Source: Alphaproteobacteria bacterium HGW-Alphaproteobacteria-11 (GTDB lineage Bacteria > Pseudomonadota > Alphaproteobacteria > Parvibaculales > Parvibaculaceae). From it: DNA of 48,646 bases. Position numbers and translations under genes: made by a program. Below are positions 33,531-41,979 of this stretch, piece after piece. The notes beneath the pieces were generated by a model. The model saw only the letters and a list, made by a program, of their open reading frames with translations. It did no database searches and was not told the origin of the DNA. Every line of letters begins with the position of its first letter. The stretch's first letter is position 1. Where the stretch lies: NCBI GenBank assembly GCA_002841195.1, contig PHEO01000003.1, positions 1-48,646 on the forward strand, given 5' to 3'.

Positions 33531-36500
33531 TCAGAGCGCGACGGTTGCGTGGCCGCCCGTGCCGCGGCCGAAGCGCGCGCTCAACTGGTAGACGGCGATT
33601 TCAAGCGACGGAAAATCCGCGCCGCCGAAATCGGCGATCTGGTCGGCGGTTGCGTATTCCGCTTGCTGCTCGCTCGCCGCGATGACGCGCTTCACCGTCG
33701 TGCCGTCGCGGATTTCGACTTCGTAGCGTTCCGTCTCTTCGGCGAGCGGCACGTCGAGCCCCGCCCAACTGTCGCCGCCGATGCGCGTGCGGCGGATCCA
33801 TGCGATCTCTATATGCCCGTCCGCGTCGCGCCGCGCCCGCAGATGCACAGGACTCAACGGACGCAGGCCGACGCCCACGAAGGCCCGCGTCACGCTCTGA
33901 TAGGTCGCGTCGTCGCGGGGCAGCGGCGCGGGCCCGTAGGCCCAGACGCGCGCGAGGCCGCGCTCGGCGTCGCTCAGCCCGAGTTCGCTCACCGCATCGT
34001 CGAGCAGCACGAAGCGGGCACCGGGCGCAAGCGGCGCGCGCATCGCCGCTTCGCTGCCCGCCTGTCCGCGCAACAACCCGGAAAGTTTCATCTCGCCCGC
34101 CGCGACCAGCAGCGCCTCGCGAAACTGCAATATCTCCCAGTCGCCGTCCGGCGTTTCGAGCGCGGCGGCATTGGCGCCCGCCAGCACGGACAGCGCATCG
34201 GCGCTTGCAAGCGCGCCGCTCGACAATTCGACGCTGAATGCGTTGACCTCGTCCCAGCGCCCGACCGGCCCCCGCATCAAGGGCGTCAGCGTCCGGCCGA
34301 GCGTCGCGGCGCGCGTCACCACGCGGTCGAAGGCAAAGCCCGCGCCGGCGCTCTTGAAAAAGGCGACGCCGCCCGGCCAGGGATCGGCTGCCACCGCGAC
34401 GCGCGGCGCATGCGGCGTCTCCTCGCCGGTCAGGAGCGGCAAGTCCATCAAGACGGCCAGCGGCGTGCCGTAACTTGGCGCGGCGGCCGGGCGGCTCGTG
34501 CGAACCGGCGCCGTCACCGGCCCGTAAAGGCTCGCCTCGCTCTCGACGCCGCGGGCCTCGCGCGCACCGGCATCCGAAATTTCAGTCAGGCGGATGCGCG
34601 CGGCGCGATGCGGCAGGTCGAGCGTCACCACATCGCCCGGATCGAGCGCCAGGAGGCTCGGCGGCAGCGACAGCGCCGCCCGCTCGCGTTCGCTCCACGC
34701 TTTCTGCATCCATATATCGGCGATGCCTTGCGCGGCGGCTTGCGTCAGCACCATCGGCAGCGTCGTTGCCGCCACGCGCTCGCTGCTGCCTGCAAGCCGC
34801 CTTGCCTCGACCGCCGCCTGGCGGTATTCGCCGCCGCCATCGATATAGGCGAGCTTGGCGGCGAGCGGCAGTTCGGTTTCCTGTCCGCGCGTCAGCGCAT
34901 AGCCGGGCGCGGCGCTGGCCTCGCCGACCGCCAGCATGCCGGGTATCAGCGCGACAACGGGCGCATCGCCGAAATGGCGGAAGCGGATCCGGCCTTGCGT
35001 CTCGGCCGCGTCGAAGAAATGCGCCAGCATCAGCGGTTCGAGCGCGGCGCGCGGCGACATGATGCGGTCGATGACGAAGCCCTCGACCGTGCCGCCGAGT
35101 TCGCCGACGTCGAAATCCTCAAAGCCCGCCTCGCGCATGATCGCGGCGGCAAGATCGGCGAGCGGTGCCGCGCCCATGCGGCCGTTCAGCCAGTGGCCGA
35201 GCCGCCAGTTCTCGCCATCGGACCAGATGTCGGTGCGATCCGGGAAGGCCGGAAAGGGCCGCGCGTCCCAGGTCCAGAAAAAGATTCGGGCCGGATCGAC
35301 CATGCGTCCGCCATAGACCGCCGAAACGGGATTGGCGCCCGCGACATGATCCGCATGGGCCGGGTTCCAGTACGACATCTGCGCCTCAATGAAGCGGCGC
35401 TGCATGAAATCGTCCCGTGTGCCGCGCGAGAAATGCGGCAGCGCACTCTCGGCCGATTTCGGATCGACAAACACATTGGGCTGGTTCGTTCCCTTGTCGA
35501 CCGCCGGGCAGCCGAGTTCGGTGAACCAGACCGGCTTCGATTGCGGCACCCAGGCGGTCGGCGTCGTGGCTTCCGCGCCGCCCGGCCGGTTGTAATGTTC
35601 GTTCTGCCACCAGGACTTGATGTCCTTCGCCCGCCACACCCAGGGCTTGCCATGCGCGCCGTCGGTGATCGGCGTGCGGATTTGCGCGGCGCGGTCTTCC
35701 TCGTTCGCATAATACCAGTCGAAACCCTCGCCGCCCGCGATGCGGCCGCGCAGATAATCGAGATCGTAGATCGAACGCCAGCCCGCCACGGCGTCGAGAT
35801 GCGCGTGGCCGTCGCGCCAGTCGGTCAGGGCTGCATAATTGTCGATGCCGATGAAATCGACATTGGTATCGGCCCAGAGCGGATCGAGATGAAAATGGAG
35901 ATCGCCCGTGCCATCGCCCGGCGCGTGGCCCGCATATTCCGACCAGTCGGCCGCATAGGAGATTTTCGTCGCGGGCCCGAGGATCGCGCGCACATCGGCG
36001 GCGAGCGTCTTCAGCGCCGCGACGGCCGGATAGGTGCCGGCCGCACTCCGCACTTGCGTCAGCGCCTTCAGTTCCGAGCCGATCAGGAAGGCGTCGACGC
36101 CGCCGGCATCGGCGCAAAGCTGCGCATAGTGCAGCACCATGCGGCGATAGGACCATTCGCTTCCCGTGGGCAATCCGCTGCCGAAGAATGCCGCGACCTG
36201 CGTTGCCGCCGCGCTTGTCTTGTCGGGCGTGCCGTCGCGGCCGGGCGCCGGGTCGCAGGTGATGCGCCCGCGCCACGGATAGGCGGGTTGCGCGGCCGCA
36301 TCGCTCCACGGGTCGGGCAGTTCGTTGCCGGCCGCCACATCCATCATCACGAAGGGATAAAAGACCGCCGCAAGCCCGCGCGCCTTGATGTCCTGCAACG
36401 CCCGCACAACCGATGCATCCGACGGCGTGCCGCCATAGGCCGGACGGCCATCGATCGTGCTGACGGTTTGCGCGGCGGCGCGCGTGAGCCCCGCGACCGA

Positions 36501-37439
36501 CCAGTGTCCCGGCTGCGTGATCTTGTGGCCGATTTCGACCTTCGGGCGAACCGTGCAATGCCCGCAGCGCAGATCGTCGCCGAACCAGCTCACCACCAGC
36601 GACACGGCCTTTGCGTTCGGGCAGGTCGCCTCGAGATCGTCGAGCGCCACGTGCCAGTCGGCGCGGGCATCGGATGTATGCACGTTCAGCGCCCGGCTCG
36701 ACGTCTCGCTCAGGATTTCGCGCTGCGGGCTCGTGTCGTAGACGAATTCGCCCGCACCGGGGATCATCGTCACCGCGCGCACCATGCCTTCGACTTCGCT
36801 CAACGCGCGGAACACCTCGAAGCTCAGCTGCGGAATGCGATTGCCGAAGGGCGTCACATCCATGTCCTCGAAGACGACATAGGCCGTGCCGCGACAGGCG
36901 GGCGCCGCGTCCGCGCCCTCGATCGCCTCGATCAGCGGGGCGGGCTGCTGCGTTTCGCCGCCCTTGTGCAGCCGCCATGTGAGGCCCGACAGCGGCAGCG
37001 GCTTGCCGTCGGCCCAGATGCGGCCGATGCGCGTCACCTCGCCCTCGCAGAGGCCGACCGCGAAGGAGACGCTGTAACTGTATTCGGTGACGGTCGCCGA
37101 CGATCCGCCGCCGCCCTTGCCGCCGCCTGACGAACGCCGGCTGACATGCTCCTTGTATTCGGTCGCCCAGATCACCTGGCCCGCCAGCCGCGCGCGCCCG
37201 TAAACGCGCGGCACCGGCGCGCCCTCGGTCGAGGCCATCACATGCAGATCGTTGAGGCGCGGGCCTTCGGCGCTCGCGGATGCGCCGAAAAGCTGGCCGT
37301 CGACGTAAGAGCCGAGCCCGGCACCGAGCGCGCCGCCCAGTGCCGCGCCGCTGATGGACGCGCCGAAAATGCTCAGGCCCGACGGCAAAAGCGCGCCGCC
37401 GATGGCCGAGCCGACGGAGGAGAGAACGAGTGTCGCCAT
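33531..37439 (-). CDS. GTA tail tip/host-interaction protein with TIM-barrel domain (g15 homologue)
   Basis: A 1302-aa protein homologous to the last structural protein of the R. capsulatus GTA. The N-terminal glycine-rich region (SVGSAIGGALLPSGLSIFGA) is followed by a segment with RVYGRARLAGQVIWATEYKE. From about residue 330 comes the GTA TIM-barrel-like domain (LQDIKARGLAAVFYPFVMMD ... KPVWFTELGCPAVDKGTNQP, near 643). A tail-tip domain (QGIADIWMQKAWSERERAAL) and a beta-rich C-terminus follow. The protein forms the tail tip that touches the recipient cell. It is intact and follows the NlpC/P60 gene after 3 nt. The opposing 1324-aa frame is a GC shadow. Confidence 0.93.
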   Translation of the reverse strand: MATLVLSSVGSAIGGALLPSGLSIFGASISGAALGGALGAGLGSYVDGQLFGASASAEGPRLNDLHVMASTEGAPVPRVYGRARLAGQVIWATEYKEHVSRRSSGGGKGGGGSSATVTEYSYSVSFAVGLCEGEVTRIGRIWADGKPLPLSGLTWRLHKGGETQQPAPLIEAIEGADAAPACRGTAYVVFEDMDVTPFGNRIPQLSFEVFRALSEVEGMVRAVTMIPGAGEFVYDTSPQREILSETSSRALNVHTSDARADWHVALDDLEATCPNAKAVSLVVSWFGDDLRCGHCTVRPKVEIGHKITQPGHWSVAGLTRAAAQTVSTIDGRPAYGGTPSDASVVRALQDIKARGLAAVFYPFVMMDVAAGNELPDPWSDAAAQPAYPWRGRITCDPAPGRDGTPDKTSAAATQVAAFFGSGLPTGSEWSYRRMVLHYAQLCADAGGVDAFLIGSELKALTQVRSAAGTYPAVAALKTLAADVRAILGPATKISYAADWSEYAGHAPGDGTGDLHFHLDPLWADTNVDFIGIDNYAALTDWRDGHAHLDAVAGWRSIYDLDYLRGRIAGGEGFDWYYANEEDRAAQIRTPITDGAHGKPWVWRAKDIKSWWQNEHYNRPGGAEATTPTAWVPQSKPVWFTELGCPAVDKGTNQPNVFVDPKSAESALPHFSRGTRDDFMQRRFIEAQMSYWNPAHADHVAGANPVSAVYGGRMVDPARIFFWTWDARPFPAFPDRTDIWSDGENWRLGHWLNGRMGAAPLADLAAAIMREAGFEDFDVGELGGTVEGFVIDRIMSPRAALEPLMLAHFFDAAETQGRIRFRHFGDAPVVALIPGMLAVGEASAAPGYALTRGQETELPLAAKLAYIDGGGEYRQAAVEARRLAGSSERVAATTLPMVLTQAAAQGIADIWMQKAWSERERAALSLPPSLLALDPGDVVTLDLPHRAARIRLTEISDAGAREARGVESEASLYGPVTAPVRTSRPAAAPSYGTPLAVLMDLPLLTGEETPHAPRVAVAADPWPGGVAFFKSAGAGFAFDRVVTRAATLGRTLTPLMRGPVGRWDEVNAFSVELSSGALASADALSVLAGANAAALETPDGDWEILQFREALLVAAGEMKLSGLLRGQAGSEAAMRAPLAPGARFVLLDDAVSELGLSDAERGLARVWAYGPAPLPRDDATYQSVTRAFVGVGLRPLSPVHLRARRDADGHIEIAWIRRTRIGGDSWAGLDVPLAEETERYEVEIRDGTTVKRVIAASEQQAEYATADQIADFGGADFPSLEIAVYQLSARFGRGTGGHATVAL

Positions 37440-37442
37440 GTT

Positions 37443-37886
37443 TCAGTCTTCCAAACCGGGAAAGCGGAACGCATAGGCGGTGCGCGCGCGCCACCAGCGG
37501 CCCATCGCCGTTTCGACAACCGCATGGCCCGACCAGGCGTGGATCATCCGGTCGGCGCCCGAGAGGATCGCCGCATGTTTCGCCGGGCCGCCGTCGCGCA
37601 TGCGGAACAGCATCACGTCGCCCGCGCCCGCATCCGCCGCCGCAATCTCGATCATGTGCCGCCGCGCGGCCTCGGCCATGGTCTCGCGCGCGCCGCCGCC
37701 CGGCCGCTCGGCCCAATCGGCCGTGTAGGGCGGCGGCAATTCGGGTTCGGCGCCCACCGCCTCGCGCCAGACGCCGCGCACAAGGCCGAGGCAATCCGTG
37801 CCCGCGCTTTTGAGGCTTGCCTGATGGCGATAGGGCGTGCCGATCCAGCCGCGCGCCGCGGCCACGATGTCGTCGCGTCTTGTCAT
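37443..37886 (-). CDS. GTA NlpC/P60 cell wall peptidase (g14 homologue)
   Basis: A 147-aa cysteine peptidase of the NlpC/P60 fold. The catalytic Cys32 lies in SAGTDCLGLVRGVW, a candidate His104 in PAKHAAILSG and a third polar residue near His116 (MIHAWSGHAVVE). In the GTA it is attached to the tail and cuts peptide cross-links so DNA can pass the recipient cell wall. It follows the hub gene by 1 nt and precedes the tip gene by 3 nt, the standard GTA order. Confidence 0.93.
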   Translation of the reverse strand: MTRRDDIVAAARGWIGTPYRHQASLKSAGTDCLGLVRGVWREAVGAEPELPPPYTADWAERPGGGARETMAEAARRHMIEIAAADAGAGDVMLFRMRDGGPAKHAAILSGADRMIHAWSGHAVVETAMGRWWRARTAYAFRFPGLED

Positions 37887-37887
37887 G

Positions 37888-38772
37888 TCAGTTCCGCCTG
37901 CCGCCGTCGTTCGGACCCTGGCCGGCGCGCGCCACCACGAAGTCGTTGCCGGGCATATGCGGGAAGCCGCGAAAATTGATGCCGTTCGAAAACTTCGCGC
38001 GGCAGGTCGCGAACTGCTTGTCGCATCCCGCCGTCACCGTGAACGTGTCGCCTTCCGCGACCGGCCGCGCCATGCGCCGCCAGAGTTCGAGCCGTGCGCC
38101 TTCCGGCGCAAGCGCATGCGCCTTCACTTCCATCGCCGCGCCTCCGTTGGCGCCGCTCGTGAAAACCAGCTTGCCGCGTTCGAACCATCCGGCGGTAAAG
38201 CCGCCAAGTCCGCTTGCCACAATCACACGGTCGTCCTCGGCGCTTGTCACGACGCCCTCGCCGCGAAAACCCGATGAAGAAAGATCGATGCCGCAGCGCG
38301 CATCGCCCAGATCCGCGTCGCAGCCATACTGGAAAATCCGGCCCGTCGGCTGGTTGAGCCGGTGCGCGAGGCCGCGCAGCTCGGCGGTGAAACTTCCGCG
38401 CCCGCGCGTCACCTCGCCGATATTTCCCTTGCGCAGCAACACGCGCTCCGCCGGCGCCTGCCAGTTGACGCGCCAGATCTCGACCTCGGCATCGTCATAG
38501 AGACCGGCCGCGAGGTCGCCCTCCTCGATCCGCGCCGAGGACAGCGCGCCCGCGACATCGAGATTGTCGACCGCGAGCCCCGAGGAATGTTCGAGCGCCG
38601 ACGCGGTGAAGCCGCCCGCCGCCTCGTATGTCGTGCCGCCGAATGCGATGTCGCGGTCGTGATCGGTGAAGCCCATCGTCGCGCCGTCGGCGCGCGTCAG
38701 CTTCCAGCAGGTCGCCAGCGCCGTCGCGCCCGACGCCAGATGCGCTTCGAGGCCGGGGGGAAGGGTTTTCAT
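37888..38772 (-). CDS. GTA baseplate hub protein, DUF2163 family (g13 homologue)
   Basis: A 294-aa protein of the DUF2163/phage BR0599 family. The N-terminus LPPGLEAHLASGATALATCW and TDHDRDIAFGGTTYEA are characteristic, as is the C-terminal pattern with four cysteines (FQYGCDADLGDARCGI; TAGCDKQFATCRAKF). Phage lambda gpL, its functional equivalent, holds an iron-sulfur cluster on four cysteines, so the same may hold here (inference). It lies 3 nt after the distal tail gene and 1 nt before the peptidase gene. Confidence 0.93.
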   Translation of the reverse strand: MKTLPPGLEAHLASGATALATCWKLTRADGATMGFTDHDRDIAFGGTTYEAAGGFTASALEHSSGLAVDNLDVAGALSSARIEEGDLAAGLYDDAEVEIWRVNWQAPAERVLLRKGNIGEVTRGRGSFTAELRGLAHRLNQPTGRIFQYGCDADLGDARCGIDLSSSGFRGEGVVTSAEDDRVIVASGLGGFTAGWFERGKLVFTSGANGGAAMEVKAHALAPEGARLELWRRMARPVAEGDTFTVTAGCDKQFATCRAKFSNGINFRGFPHMPGNDFVVARAGQGPNDGGRRN

Positions 38773-38775
38773 CGG

Positions 38776-39408
38776 TCACATCCTCACTTCGACCACCGGC
38801 ACCGCCGGAACGCTGCCAGCGTCGAAAGCACCGAGGTCGATGTCGAGAAAATCGGTGTCGAAGCGCACCGGCACGTCGAACTCAAAGCCCGCGGTCACGC
38901 TCGCGCCGTCCGCCGGCGGCGCCGCGAATGTCACGATGCCGGTCGCATGATCGACCGAAAAATCCGTGCCCGCTGTTTTCTCGACGCCGCCGACCGCAAC
39001 ACGCACGCTGCCCGCGACCGGCTTTGCAATTTCGCGCGTATAGCTCGCGCCGCCCGACGCATAGGTCTTGACGAGCTGAAACGCCGTGCGCGTTCCGTCG
39101 CCCGCACCGAGCGCCTGATCCGTCGCGGCGATGCCCGCGCCCGGCGCACCGCTCTTCCAGTCGGCACGGTCCTTCCAGCGAAAGCCGTGCAACCGTCCGT
39201 GCCGCGCCTCGAAAAATTCGATCAGCGCATGAATGTCGTCGAGCGCGCGAAGCCCGTAACCGGCATTCCAGCGCCGCCGCGATCCGGCCCAGGGGCTGTT
39301 GCGCTCCTCATGGCCCGACCCCAGCGTCACAATCTCGGTGCGCCGCTCCGGCCCGCCCGACGAACCGAAAGCGATGTCGAGCGGAAAGCGGATTTCGTGA
39401 AAGGCCAT
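38776..39408 (-). CDS. GTA distal tail protein, DUF2460 family (g12 homologue)
   Basis: A 210-aa protein beginning MAFHEIRFPLDIAFGSSGGP, the hallmark start of the DUF2460/TIGR02217 family, with GYGLRALDDIHALIEFFEAR and HGRLHGFRWKDRADWKSG next. It joins the tail tube to the baseplate. The frame continues 77 codons upstream to 39639, but those codons come from a repeat element with inverted ends (39444-39653), so they are not part of the ancestral protein. The element separates it from the tape measure gene, the only large gap in this otherwise tightly packed section. Confidence 0.93.
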   Translation of the reverse strand: MAFHEIRFPLDIAFGSSGGPERRTEIVTLGSGHEERNSPWAGSRRRWNAGYGLRALDDIHALIEFFEARHGRLHGFRWKDRADWKSGAPGAGIAATDQALGAGDGTRTAFQLVKTYASGGASYTREIAKPVAGSVRVAVGGVEKTAGTDFSVDHATGIVTFAAPPADGASVTAGFEFDVPVRFDTDFLDIDLGAFDAGSVPAVPVVEVRM

Positions 39409-39443
39409 GTCGGGATTCCCATTTTCCGGTTCGCGTTCTTTTC

Positions 39444-39653
39444 TCCACCCTCCCCCATCCTTGGCGGCTTGTCCGCCAAGGCGAACAAGCTGAGGGGGAG
39501 GGTCGAAATTTTCGAGCGTCAGCGAGAACAATTTCGGGGAGGGGTAAGCGTCGAACCTCAGCGCATAATCGATCGCGCGTCGTCCGCCGATATCGGAGCA
39601 CCCCTCCCCAAACGGCTTCCAGCCGTTTGACCCTCCCACAGGGGGAGGGTGGA
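39444..39653. repeat. 210-bp element with 13-bp terminal inverted repeats inside the GTA cluster
   Basis: The ends are TCCACCCTCCCCC (39444-39456) and GGGGGAGGGTGGA (39641-39653), perfect inverse copies. Inside are further paired stretches: CTTGGCGG/CCGCCAAG (39460-39480) forming a hairpin, GAGGGGGAGGGT near the left end, and CACCCCTCCCC plus AACGGCTTCCAGCCGTT (39611-39627) near the right. No transposase is encoded; the frame through it is accidental. It fills the 268-bp gap between the tape measure and distal tail genes and looks like a MITE-like or palindromic dispersed repeat. A second copy was not seen in this window. Confidence 0.7.
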
Positions 39654-39676
39654 ACGAAAAGTACCTTGCGCGCTCC

Positions 39677-40306
39677 TCACAAATTCCTCGTTCCCCGTTT
39701 CGTCGCGCGGGCGAGCATTGCGGCGATCTGCGATTCCGAACGGCGGAAACTTTCGGCGTCGGCCGCCGTCACGTTGAAGGTCACGTTGATCGCGCGGCCG
39801 CCGCCTTCGGTCGCCACGCCGAGGCGGCCGTCGGCGCCGCGCTTCAGCGGCAATATCGCTTCCGGCCCCGCCTCGCCCGCGAGCCCCGCGCCGCCGCGCA
39901 GCGGAAACAGCAACGGGCTGTTGACGACGCCCCCTTTCGCAAAAGGCATCACGCGGCCATCGGCAAAGGCGTTTCCCTTCGCGCTGCCGACGATGCCGCC
40001 GACAAGACCGCTCAAGCCGCCCGCCACCGCGCCCGAAATCGAACGCGTCACGCTTTCAAGCGCGAGGCGCGAAATATCGAGCGCCAGTTTCCGCAACACG
40101 TCGGAAAGCGAGCGCCCCTTCAGCGCGATGCCGTCGAAGGCCGACGACAGCGCCCGGCCGAAATCACGCCCGCCGGCGCCGGCGCGGCGATAATCCTCGG
40201 TCACGCCGCGCAGCGTGCGCTGCGTTTCAAGGCCGAAGGCGAGCGTCGCCGCGGCCGCGTCCTCCATGGCGCGCGCCGTCGCGGCCGGGTCGTTGTCTGG
40301 GGTCAT
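39677..40306 (-). CDS. GTA tape measure protein (g11 homologue)
   Basis: A 209-aa short tape measure protein, which sets the length of the short GTA tail. Helical N-terminus (ATLAFGLETQRTLRGVTEDY), a glycine-rich middle with hydrophobic character (SISGAVAGGLSGLVGGIVGS), then the C-terminal FADGRVMPFAKGGVVNSP and LAGEAGPEAILPL motif found in many tape measures. Length is close to the about 220 aa of R. capsulatus g11. It starts 10 nt after the small chaperone gene. Confidence 0.9.
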   Translation of the reverse strand: MTPDNDPAATARAMEDAAAATLAFGLETQRTLRGVTEDYRRAGAGGRDFGRALSSAFDGIALKGRSLSDVLRKLALDISRLALESVTRSISGAVAGGLSGLVGGIVGSAKGNAFADGRVMPFAKGGVVNSPLLFPLRGGAGLAGEAGPEAILPLKRGADGRLGVATEGGGRAINVTFNVTAADAESFRRSESQIAAMLARATKRGTRNL

Positions 40307-40316
40307 GCTCTCTCTT

Positions 40317-40508
40317 TCAGTCCGGGAACCGTCGCATCAATCCTTCAAGCTCGCCGCGCGCCATCGGCGCTTGCCCGCCCGGTGCGAAGGCCCGTGCCGC
40401 TGCCGCAAGCTCCGGCAGCGTCAGCCGCCAGAAAATTTCGGGTGCGAGGCGCAGGCGTCCGAGGCCAAGCGTCATCGCTTCGTCCCAGGGAAAACGCGCT
40501 TCTCTCAT
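40317..40508 (-). CDS. GTA tail assembly chaperone-like small protein (g10.1 homologue)
   Basis: A 63-aa protein (LGLGRLRLAPEIFWRLTLPE ... RGELEGLMRRFPD) matching the short phage tail-assembly chaperone family PF09550 found after g10 in GTAs. The ATG overlaps the previous stop by 4 nt. It probably coats the tape measure during tail assembly. Confidence 0.85.
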   Translation of the reverse strand: MREARFPWDEAMTLGLGRLRLAPEIFWRLTLPELAAAARAFAPGGQAPMARGELEGLMRRFPD

Positions 40509-40834
40509 TTCATCTCCGCGCCACCGCCAAAGGTCGCCGACAAAAGATCGGCGACAATGGCGATGAAGCCCGCCGCGCCGCCTTCGGCCGTCAGCCGCGC
40601 CACCTCGGCGTCCGAAATCTCCGCGCCCGCGCCGCGCAAGCCGGCGCCGATCACGCGCACCGCATCCATCGCCGAAATGCGGCCCGTCTCGAAGCGCGCC
40701 GCCAGCGCCAGCATGTCCTCGCCGCCGAAGGCTTGCTCAAGTTCCGCCAACGCCCCCAGTGTCAACACAAGCACACGCCGCTCGCCGCCAAGCCAGGCCT
40801 CGATCTCGCCGCGATGTCTGTTGGCCATCGTCAC
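40505..40834 (-). CDS. GTA family tail chaperone (g10 homologue)
   Basis: A 109-aa protein of the gene-transfer-agent tail chaperone family (PF11836 type): GEIEAWLGGERRVLVLTLGA LAELEQAFGGEDMLALAARF, then ISAMDAVRVIGAGLRGAGAE. It sits between the major tail gene (4-nt overlap) and the small chaperone (4-nt overlap), exactly as in RcGTA. Likely start ATG 40834 (MTMANRHRGE); the second ATG 6 nt later is an alternative. Confidence 0.88.
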   Translation of the reverse strand: MTMANRHRGEIEAWLGGERRVLVLTLGALAELEQAFGGEDMLALAARFETGRISAMDAVRVIGAGLRGAGAEISDAEVARLTAEGGAAGFIAIVADLLSATFGGGAEMK

Positions 40835-41244
40835 GCGCCCGTGAACGAAATCGCGCCGGCGCTTTCGAGCGCCAGGTCGAATGTCACTTCGCCGTCATGC
40901 TCGCCGGAAAATTCCAGCGCGACGATCTGGAACGGGCCTTGAGCCGTTCCGAAGTCGGGGATCACCACCTGCCAGTCGCGGATCGCGCCGTCGAAGAAAA
41001 TCTGGCGCACGCTCGCATCCGAGCCTGCATCCTTGAAGATGCCGCGCCCGGTCACGCCGGCCGAACGCACGCCCGCGCCCTCCAGCAGCTCGCGCCAGCG
41101 CCCGGCCGATTCCGCATGGGTGATATCGACGGGCCGTGCGTTGAAGGCGAGCGCGCGCGAGCGCAGCCCCGCAACGGTTGCAAAGCTGCCCGTGCCGGTC
41201 TCGTCGAGCTTCACCAGCAGGTCCTTGCCTTTCTGGGCGGTCAT
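40831..41244 (-). CDS. GTA major tail tube protein (g9 homologue)
   Basis: A 137-aa protein of the TP901-1-type phage major tail family: MTAQKGKDLLVKLDETGTGS FATVAGLRSRALAFNARPVDITH, with GRGIFKDAGSD and the C-terminal FSGEHDGEVTFDLALESAG. It builds the tail tube. It begins 16 nt after the tail terminator gene and overlaps the chaperone gene by 4 nt. Ribosome site GAAAGGAAAG is present before the ATG. Confidence 0.93.
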   Translation of the reverse strand: MTAQKGKDLLVKLDETGTGSFATVAGLRSRALAFNARPVDITHAESAGRWRELLEGAGVRSAGVTGRGIFKDAGSDASVRQIFFDGAIRDWQVVIPDFGTAQGPFQIVALEFSGEHDGEVTFDLALESAGAISFTGA

Positions 41245-41260
41245 TACGCTTTCCTTTCGT

Positions 41261-41662
41261 TCATGTTTGTTCTGTCACCGCGCGGAAGCGGATCGTGCCG
41301 CGCCAGGTCGTGCCGTCCGGCTCGCGCCGCGTTTCGGCGTCGAGAAAGCGCAGATTGACCAGCGCATGGCCGTCCAGCGTCAGCGCCGCGTCGTGCAACG
41401 CCGCGCGCACCGCGCCGAGGATCGCCTTTGCTTGTGTCCGCCCGCCGCCGCGCGTGAAGGCATGAAACGAAAGCCGGTGTTCGGCGCCCGCGCCCTCGCC
41501 CGCGCTCCAGTCGCGCATTGCGCTTTCGCCGAGCGTCAGGTAGGGCATCGCTACGTCGTCCGGCGGGTTGTCGTGAAGGCGCGTCCCGACCAGCACGGCG
41601 AGCGCCGCATCGGCGGCCAGCGCCGCATGGACCGCTTTCTGCAAGGCGAAGTCCGCACTCAT
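41261..41662 (-). CDS. GTA tail terminator protein, DUF3168 family (g8 homologue)
   Basis: A 133-aa DUF3168 protein: MSADFALQKAVHAALAADAA, VGTRLHDNPPDDVAMPYLTLGES and HAFTRGGGRTQAKAILGAVR. DUF3168 proteins cap the tail and link it to the head. The open frame extends to 42007 across the head-closure gene, but ATG 41662 overlaps that gene's stop by 4 nt and starts the domain. Confidence 0.93.
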   Translation of the reverse strand: MSADFALQKAVHAALAADAALAVLVGTRLHDNPPDDVAMPYLTLGESAMRDWSAGEGAGAEHRLSFHAFTRGGGRTQAKAILGAVRAALHDAALTLDGHALVNLRFLDAETRREPDGTTWRGTIRFRAVTEQT

Positions 41663-41979
41663 TGGCCGCCCTCCTCGCAATCGATCAGCAGCATGTGCCG
41701 CTTGCCGTCGATGTCGCACATGGTCCGGATATCGAGCGCGCGGCCCTGCCACACGAGCCGCATGGCCGCGGTCACGTCGCTCCGGTAGCGGATCAACACC
41801 TGCAGGCGGCGGCGCGCCTCCATGCGTTCGCCGGCGGGTCGCTCGCGCCCCGACAGCGCCATGACGCTCGCCCAGACGGTTGCGACGTCGCTCCACGTCA
41901 CATCCGCGCCGCCGGCGCCGTCCGGCGTCCGGACCGGCACCTGCAGCGTCACGCGCTCGCGCATCGCGCCCGCGTTCAC
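41659..41979 (-). CDS. GTA head closure protein (g7 homologue)
   Basis: A 106-aa phage head closure/stopper protein (SPP1 gp16-like): MRERVTLQVPVRTPDGAGG ADVTWSDVATVWASVMALSGRE and RRRLQVLIRYRSDVTAAMRLV. It plugs the connector below the portal. It overlaps the connector gene and the tail terminator gene by 4 nt each, so translation is coupled. Confidence 0.92.
   Translation of the reverse strand: MNAGAMRERVTLQVPVRTPDGAGGADVTWSDVATVWASVMALSGRERPAGERMEARRRLQVLIRYRSDVTAAMRLVWQGRALDIRTMCDIDGKRHMLLIDCEEGGQ

Noticed and set aside
33156-37130. A 1324-codon plus-strand frame opposite the GTA tip protein gene
   Set aside because: Arg/Ala/His-rich translation without domains, fully antisense to a clear homologue; long antisense frames are common at this GC content.
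38776-39639. A 287-aa version of the distal tail protein
   Set aside because: The first 77 codons are translated from the 210-bp repeat element and the flanking gap; the family start MAFHEIRFPLDIAFG is internal at 39408.
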